From Monocercomonoides exilis (lineage: Eukaryota > Preaxostyla > Oxymonadida > Polymastigidae): DNA of 64,000 nucleotides. The number at the start of each line of letters is the position of its first letter. Position 1 is the stretch's first letter. The position numbers and the translations under genes are program-made. Shown here piece by piece: positions 58,320 to 64,000 of the stretch. The notes below the pieces were generated by a model. It did not search any database and had not been told where the DNA came from. It saw nothing but the letters and a program-made list of their open reading frames with translations. The DNA lies in assembly GCA_001643675.2 (NCBI GenBank), contig LSRY02000001.1, positions 491,501 to 555,500 of the forward strand, read 5' to 3'.

Positions 58320-59263
58320 GACAAGGGTAATTTATTTGTGAAATTTAATCTTTTTTGGTTAATGTCCCAAATATGAAGGAAATAGCAAAAAAGCTTTAAG
58401 CGCAAAATCAAGTTAGCTGAAGAGGTGGGCGATTATTTTTGTTATAACTTCTTTTTTCGGTGAGTTAGATATTAAATTGTTTTATCACTATTGAGAGAAA
58501 TTATCCATTTGAAAGAAAAATACTGAGAAATTTGTTTCAAATAACGATATGTGGAAAAATGTTTTGTTTCAGGCATTTTCGTTGAAAAATTATTCACTTT
58601 TCAGTGACTTTTTGAGAACATAAAACATGATAAAAGTGGGTCGATTTTTTGCAATTCGTGAAATAACACAATAGTTTATGTTTAGATTTTTTTTTGATGC
58701 TTGTTTACGTATATGAAATTCAAATTGATTTTGAAATCTAAGAAAGTGAAATAAAGTCATGAGAGAAGCAATTTTTCAATGCCTTGTGGAAAAAAAGCTT
58801 GAAAGTCAGTATTTCCCTACATATTTCAGATTATATATAGGAATATATTATTAATGAAAGGAGTTGGGAACTTATCAGTATATAAATATAAATTTATCAG
58901 TAGAATTCAAAAACCGATAATTTTGATAGATAAAATATGATTTCGAAAATAATCACACAGATTTGAAAAATGATTGAAGTTATTTTGAAGGAACGTTGAA
59001 ATTGTTAAAACAAACTTTTAAAAAAAAGGCATTATTTCTTTTTCACTTCATTTTTGAAGATGATGAGGCAAACTTCATTCGCACAGTTTTGAGATTAATC
59101 TCAATCGGTTCTATATAGCAACATGAAAATATTCTTAAAATATTGATTTCTCAATTAACTGTCAAAAACAATTTGGTAATAAGCATTGTTGTTTTCAACA
59201 TTGAAAAGAAAAGTCAAAAGACAAATTCAAAGAGAAACTTGCTTGGCAAATTTAAAGTGAGTA
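58320..59263. other. gene-free spacer
   Basis: AT-rich spacer; no gene, RNA or repeat unit that I can support. Confidence 0.4.
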
Positions 59264-59341
59264 CAGTCAAAACCGGATATAATCACATCGGTTTTTGCAC
59301 AACTTTATGTGATTATATCCGATAGTGATTATATCCGATAG
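59264..59341. mobile_element. solo pogo/Tigger-like terminus
   Basis: CAGTCAAAACCGGATATAATC begins the site. An inverted copy of GGATATAATCACA follows (TGTGATTATATCC), and then a direct duplicate of GTGATTATATCCGATA. CAGT plus a (GA)TATAA-rich stretch is the style of pogo/Tigger/Fot1 ends. The other terminus was not found in the window. Confidence 0.4.
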
Positions 59342-60469
59342 ATGAAAATCGCGTCTATATAAAAATGAATCAATCAAAGTTTTAATTGCAGAATTATTTG
59401 TTTTTTCAAAGGATTGCAATAAATGTTTTTTTAAGCATTTTTTTTTATTTCAAAAAAATATCATTTTTCATTTTATTTAAATAAATTTTGAAAATCATAA
59501 ATAATATAATTTGAGATCAAAGATCAACTTAAAATAATAAATACAAAGTTGTTTTAGATAGGAGGCATATAAACGTATATTAATGACAAATTCAAATCAT
59601 CCATGTTAATGAAGAATGAACATCAATCTTTTAAAGAATAATTCAACTTATACGAGTTCATTTTCTCGTAAATAATATTTTAATATGTTTTTGAAAGAAG
59701 ACAGTTCTTTCTGTGTTATTGTAAGCATTCTTTAATTGTTAAATATTTCTTTAAAACAGAAGATTGTTGTTATTGTTTTTTTTTTGTCAACTCGTTTGTT
59801 TAACAAAGTAATTCATCAATTTTTGACAAATTTTCGCACGTCAAAGTTTCATTGGGATATAAAATTTCTTGGAAGCTTGCTCAAGAATGAATGTTCTTAT
59901 AAACAATTTCTTTGTGTGATATGTTATTTAATCATTATTGTTATATGTTTTTCATATTAAAAAATTATGTTTGTAGTTATTGTTACGAAAAAAAAGTTTC
60001 TAATATTTGTGAAACGCAAAATTAATCAATAAATTTAAAAATTACAATATTCGAATGTTTTTATCAATTTTTGAAGAATTCTTTATTCGTTTCTTTCATT
60101 TTCTCATTCATTCTCCACAAACAAAAAAACCAAATTCCCATGAATAATAAAAAGCATTTCAAGTTGGAGAAAAGAAAGAATATCTCGAGATACTCAGTTT
60201 TTGGATGAGAATATCATGAACGATATGAAAGAAAAGTATAATTAAAGAAAAATGGATAGACAAGAGATATAAAAAAAGAACAGTTTTTTTATTGAAAATT
60301 GAATGAGATCATGCAGACAAAAAGGAAAACGATTCAATATGTTTAATAAATAAAGAAATACATATTCACGTTAAAACAAAGTGGAAAAAAAGGTGCAAAA
60401 GTGAATTAAAAAAAAAATCTTATAAAAAATAATCAATTAAATATTATGAAAAAATTTTCATCATATTGC
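59342..60469. other. gene-free spacer
   Basis: AT-rich spacer. Short open frames at 59736-59960 and elsewhere are composition-driven. Nothing supportable. Confidence 0.4.
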
Positions 60470-61340
60470 CAACTGAATCCAAGCTGTGAAGCACACGCAT
60501 GCTGATGATGATCTGGTAAGTGAATCGTCGGAAGCTGTTGCTGAAGATAGAATCAGTTTGTCAGTTAGCGAAGTTCTTTCGCTTTCTCAAAAACGAAAAA
60601 ATACACTTTGTTATGAACAACTTGCCTTTTCGTCATTGTGTACAACGCACACTGCACAAAACTATTGGTTCGTAACATTGAACAGCTTTGTCGATGATGA
60701 AGAAAGAGAATTCGTACCAATCACACTCACTGCCTTAACTATCGCCACAACAGAAATTTTTTCCACGACAATGATCGTCTCCCCTTCTCTCACATGCATT
60801 CCACTCAGCACAGTTATTGTCGAACTCAGCTGCACCATGCTCAACTGCACTGCATGCCCCAGTGTATTGCACAGCGTTGTCTCGCTCATCTCAAACAGAC
60901 TGTTCGAATCATCTCCACTCACCCCAACATACCGATCCTTCATCCCTTCCTTCAGCCAATCCTTCTTTTCTGAGTGTTGAGTCACCCAACTGCTTCCATT
61001 ATGATATTGGCGGCACACTCTCTTATCATTAGTATTTGTTGTGTACGATTCATAGAACGGGTTATTCGATGAAAAAAGATTGTAATTGTCTTGAAAAAAC
61101 ATATCATGACCATATGGAGTGGAAGTGGTTGTGCATCTGCAATCGTGGAAGAAGAAGAAATAACAATAAAGGTTGTTGCTTGGGGCTGTTGATAGACTTG
61201 GAGCAAAACACAATCCTCCGTCAGTTGATGGTGCGTTGCACGAAATGAACTGGAGGCTCCTCATTTTGGTTGTAGATGGGACGTTATCGCAATACATCCC
61301 TCCGCCAAATCTATCTGTCAGTTAGCACGAAGTGAATGAG
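60470..61340 (-). pseudogene. fragment of a beta-helix surface-protein gene
   Basis: The longest frame (about 61306-60662) reads RFGGGMYCDN, FISCNAPSTDGGLCFAP, CYFFFFHDCRC, KKDWLKEGMKDRYVGVSGDD and LSGMHVREGE. These are GG-A/C-F and Cys motifs of Cys-rich beta-helix surface proteins, with a KDRYVGVSGDDSN signature that I associate with oxymonad-type families. It has a stop directly upstream (LTDRFGGG preceded by TAA) and a TAG at the downstream end. The downstream DNA still reads TDKLILSSATASDDS in a broken frame. It has no signal peptide or membrane segment. It is clearly richer in GC than its surroundings, which marks it as a coding relic. Confidence 0.6.
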
Positions 61341-61668
61341 CACTCAAACACACACAAGCGCTCTCCCCTTTTCCACTTTCCGTTCCAATACATAAAGATC
61401 CAGAAACATTAAAAGAAGAAAGATGAAAAACTTATTTTTTTAAATAAACAACACATACTTTTTCGGTCAATTTTCCTTTTTGTTCTTTTCTATTGAAAAT
61501 TTCTTTGATTATTCTTTTTCTTATATCTTTTCATTTATTATGTTTTGTCTCAATATTTTGAAAAAAACCATTGCCTGCTCATGTCTTGGTATTGAAATTG
61601 TTTCTTATTGCCAAATTTCATTCCATTCGAAATATCAATAATCCTTTTGTTCGAAATGATGTACCGTT
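61341..61668. other. gene-free spacer
   Basis: AT-rich spacer; nothing supportable. Confidence 0.4.
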
Positions 61669-61918
61669 ATATGTCTAAATTTATTTGAAAAGTTCCTTTT
61701 GTTAAATTTTCAAATAAGATAAAGATTTCATATTTCGATCACATTTCTGTTCCCACTCTCCAAATTTCACTGAAATGGAAAAATAAAATATTATCAAGAT
61801 TTTGTTTTCACGACAGTGAAATTTGATCTATGAGAACAGAAAATTGATCAAAATATGAAATTTTAATTTTATTTGAAGGTTGAACAAAAGGAACTTTACA
61901 AAAAAATTTTGACATATT
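61669..61918. mobile_element. fold-back element family 2, copy 3
   Basis: The ends ATATGTC (61669) and GACATAT (61918) bound arms with AAAGTTCCTTTTGTT and its complement, and TTTCATATTT / AAATATGAAA. GTTCCCACT and AATTTCACT lie in the loop. It is intermediate in preservation between copies 1 and 2. Confidence 0.75.
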
Positions 61919-63140
61919 AGAAAATTTTAACCATAACTGTTTTTGAAAAAAACCGAAATATATTTCTTGTTATCATTAAATATGCTTTTGTGTTGCTGCT
62001 TTTTGATATTTTTCGAAATTTTTGAGTGAAAAAAATAAGAAAAAATAAAGTTGAGGGTTGAACTTGTAAAAATATTTTTCTTTCAGAAAAATATTGAGGT
62101 TGCAAAGAAATAAAATCTCCAAAAATAAATAGATGTAGTGTGTATTTATAGAATGTCATTTCATTAATATTCAAAATTTTGAAAGTGTTATCATTCGCAT
62201 TGTCACAATAACTTTAACTTTTGAATTGCCATAGCTATTGTTTATCAATGCATGATAACAAAGACAAATGAAGCGAATTTTGAATTTCAAAACGTTTATT
62301 TGTAATTTTTTGTTCTAATTTGAAATTCATTCTGGATTTATCAGAATAATAATACATAAGAGAATCGCAGCGTTTAACAAAAATGAGCAAGTTGCATCTT
62401 CGAAATGTCCTTCATTTTTATGCATTCATGTGACCTATTCATATTTTATCTATTGTCAAGTGTTCAAAGAACCTTTAAAAAGGCAAGAAATAATCTTAAC
62501 CATTCAGCGAATCAGAAAAGGCATTTATAATTCATTGATTGTTTGATATTTCGCTTGAAATCAAATATTTAAAAAAGACTTAACATTTTTTTATTCGAAC
62601 TTGCTTAGAAAACAAAGAAGAAGGCTCATTATTACAAGTTTGTGAACATTTTTCCATTTTAGATTTTTCTTCGAATTACCAACTGTGAATTTGAATACAC
62701 GATCGTGTTGCAATCAAAGGCTATTTTGGTGACTCTATCGAAATTGTTAATAATAATGATTTAAACAATCAGTTAAATATCTATATTTCTCTTCAAAGAT
62801 TTCATAAACCTTCTGAGATGCTAAGCAAAAACACAAAGAAATTTGTATCTGTTTTTTCTTCAAATAATGAGTGAAATATGATAGGTTTTCATTTCTATAT
62901 CATCTTTAGCATCTCTTTGCAAAACAAAAGGAAATAATAAATATTCAAAAGCAAATATAAGTTTATAAATGTCTTTTTGGAATAACAAATGCTCATGATG
63001 TGATTTATGAATGTTTTGTTTCAAAAGGTTATAGGAAAGCTTTTCTGAATTGTTTTATAAAAAATATAAAGCAAAAAAAGAACAAATTCATATGAGATAT
63101 ATTTGTTCATTAAAGCAAAAAGATAACAAACCGATTTTAT
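61919..63140. other. gene-free spacer
   Basis: AT-rich spacer left of the pogo/Tigger-type gene. No gene or repeat stands out. Confidence 0.4.
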
Positions 63141-64000
63141 TCAAACAATGTCTTTCTTTTCTTTTCCTGCACCACCTTTTTTTCCAACTGTGTTCTCATG
63201 TGAATCACGCTCATCTGTTGTTCCGAACATGTTGAAGTCTGTTAATGAAGGCTGAATCAGATTATTAATTGCAACTTTTTCCAGTAAATCTTCGACTTCG
63301 TTAATAACTATATGACTATCTTTGGGTGGTGACTTATCTTCGATGAACTCTTTGAACATGTTCCACATTATATTTGCCTCTCCAATTGTTTTAACTTTTC
63401 TTTTTCTTCCTTCTTCATCAACTTTCACCTTCAAGGCTATTTCATCTTCGGAAACATTCGACTTTGATATTATTGAATCAACAATCTCTTCTTCGGATAG
63501 AATTTCTCTTGTTATTTCGTGATCTTCAGCCGAGTAAAATTCTTCGGCAGTTATTTCATAAAGATCGCTGTCTCTTGTTTTCAATTTTTCAAACAGCATA
63601 TTATACTCGTTCATTTCATCTTCATCGATATTCACAATTTCTATTTCTTTTTCTTTAGCCGGATCCCATTCCGCATGCTTGAAACAATTTTCTATTGTTT
63701 CCTTTTGACTTTTTTCCTAGCTTTTTCCACCATGTTTAATACTTCAAGCATTGAAATCTTCGTTGCAACCCCGCATTCAACTTTTACCAGTTTTTTTCTA
63801 AGAAATTGACATTTATAGAAGTGTTTAAAGACTTTGATAATACCTGCGTCCATTCGTTGGATAATGGACGTTACATTAGGAGGTGAATAAAATAATGAAA
63901 CATGAGATAAATTGAATCGATCTACACTATGAGCTTCACAGTTGTCCATAATTAACGCAATTTTCCTATGTGAAATGGACTTTTTTTCGTTAAGTCTTTT
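63141..64000 (-). pseudogene. pogo/Tigger (CENP-B-like) DDE transposase, 3' part, frameshifted, cut by window edge
   Basis: The frame enters from the right edge and reads KIALIMDNCEAH (the second catalytic Asp in the DNCxAH motif). It continues VSLFYSPPNVTSIIQRMDAG, the PPNxTSxxQPMDxGxI signature with Gln-Pro changed to Gln-Arg, and then FKHFYKCQFLRKKL. The third acidic residue corresponds to the Asp of the MDAG motif. The frame stops at 63692. The protein continues in another frame as ETIENCFKHAEWDP...NIDEDEMNEY, so one nucleotide is missing near 63713 (or the sequence has an error). The C-terminal acidic region ends at 63141. The N-terminal HTH/CENP-B DNA-binding half lies beyond 64000. Confidence 0.82.

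Noticed and set aside
1-64000. CRISPR array, rRNA gene, riboswitch
   Set aside because: No regularly spaced repeats with unique spacers and no rRNA core motifs were seen; the window is eukaryotic in character.

Overview
The window looks like nuclear DNA of a protist. I infer an anaerobic flagellate of the oxymonad/Preaxostyla kind. The reasons are a nuclear-type tRNA, GT-AG introns of about 40-100 nt, a dynein heavy chain, parallel beta-helix Cys-rich surface proteins of a style I associate with Monocercomonoides-like genomes, long polySer tracts and very AT-rich spacers. No database was searched, so the lineage is a guess. Stop codons behave as in the standard code: the dynein gene uses CAA/CAG for Gln and has no internal TAA/TAG/TGA over 27 kb.

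Layout. 1-3.0 kb: a possible 3' gene end, a subterminal-repeat MITE (209-945) and a decayed Merlin/ISXO2-like transposon (1627-2998). 3.4-11.3 kb: host genes: a small secreted protein with a CPDRCGH motif, a three-exon SH3-helical-repeat protein, and, divergent from it, a large beta-helix type I membrane protein. A 350-bp MITE with a TTA target duplication lies just downstream of the SH3 gene. 12.2-39.9 kb: one giant two-exon minus-strand gene for a 9209-aa dynein heavy chain-like protein. It is swollen by Ser, Gln and Gly tracts. By motif reading it has lost the P-loops of AAA1, AAA3 and AAA4 but kept that of AAA2.

42.6-54.8 kb: a tRNA-Thr(AGT) gene and, starting 11 bp upstream of it, an end-to-end chain of seven DNA transposons (A-G). 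Four are about 2.33-2.37 kb and carry related IS5/PIF-Harbinger-type DDE transposase genes, all on the minus strand. Two appear intact and two carry nonsense codons. Two are about 0.97-kb non-coding elements with hairpin ends, and one is a 0.79-kb non-coding derivative. Every junction has the form GTTC-5 nt-GAAC, usually GTTC-TAGTA-GAAC. This self-stacked array is the most unusual feature of the window.

54.8-64 kb: AT-rich DNA with few genes. It holds fold-back elements (three copies of one family and one of another), a second inverted copy of the first MITE, a (CCTTTT)n/(TTTA)n microsatellite, a pogo-like terminus, a decayed beta-helix surface-protein fragment, and the 3' part of a frameshifted pogo/Tigger (CENP-B-like) transposase that runs off the right edge.

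The host genes are unrelated in function (cytoskeleton, signalling adaptor, surface receptor, tRNA). Gene borders largely coincide with shifts to AT-rich spacer, and most of the spacer is transposon-derived.
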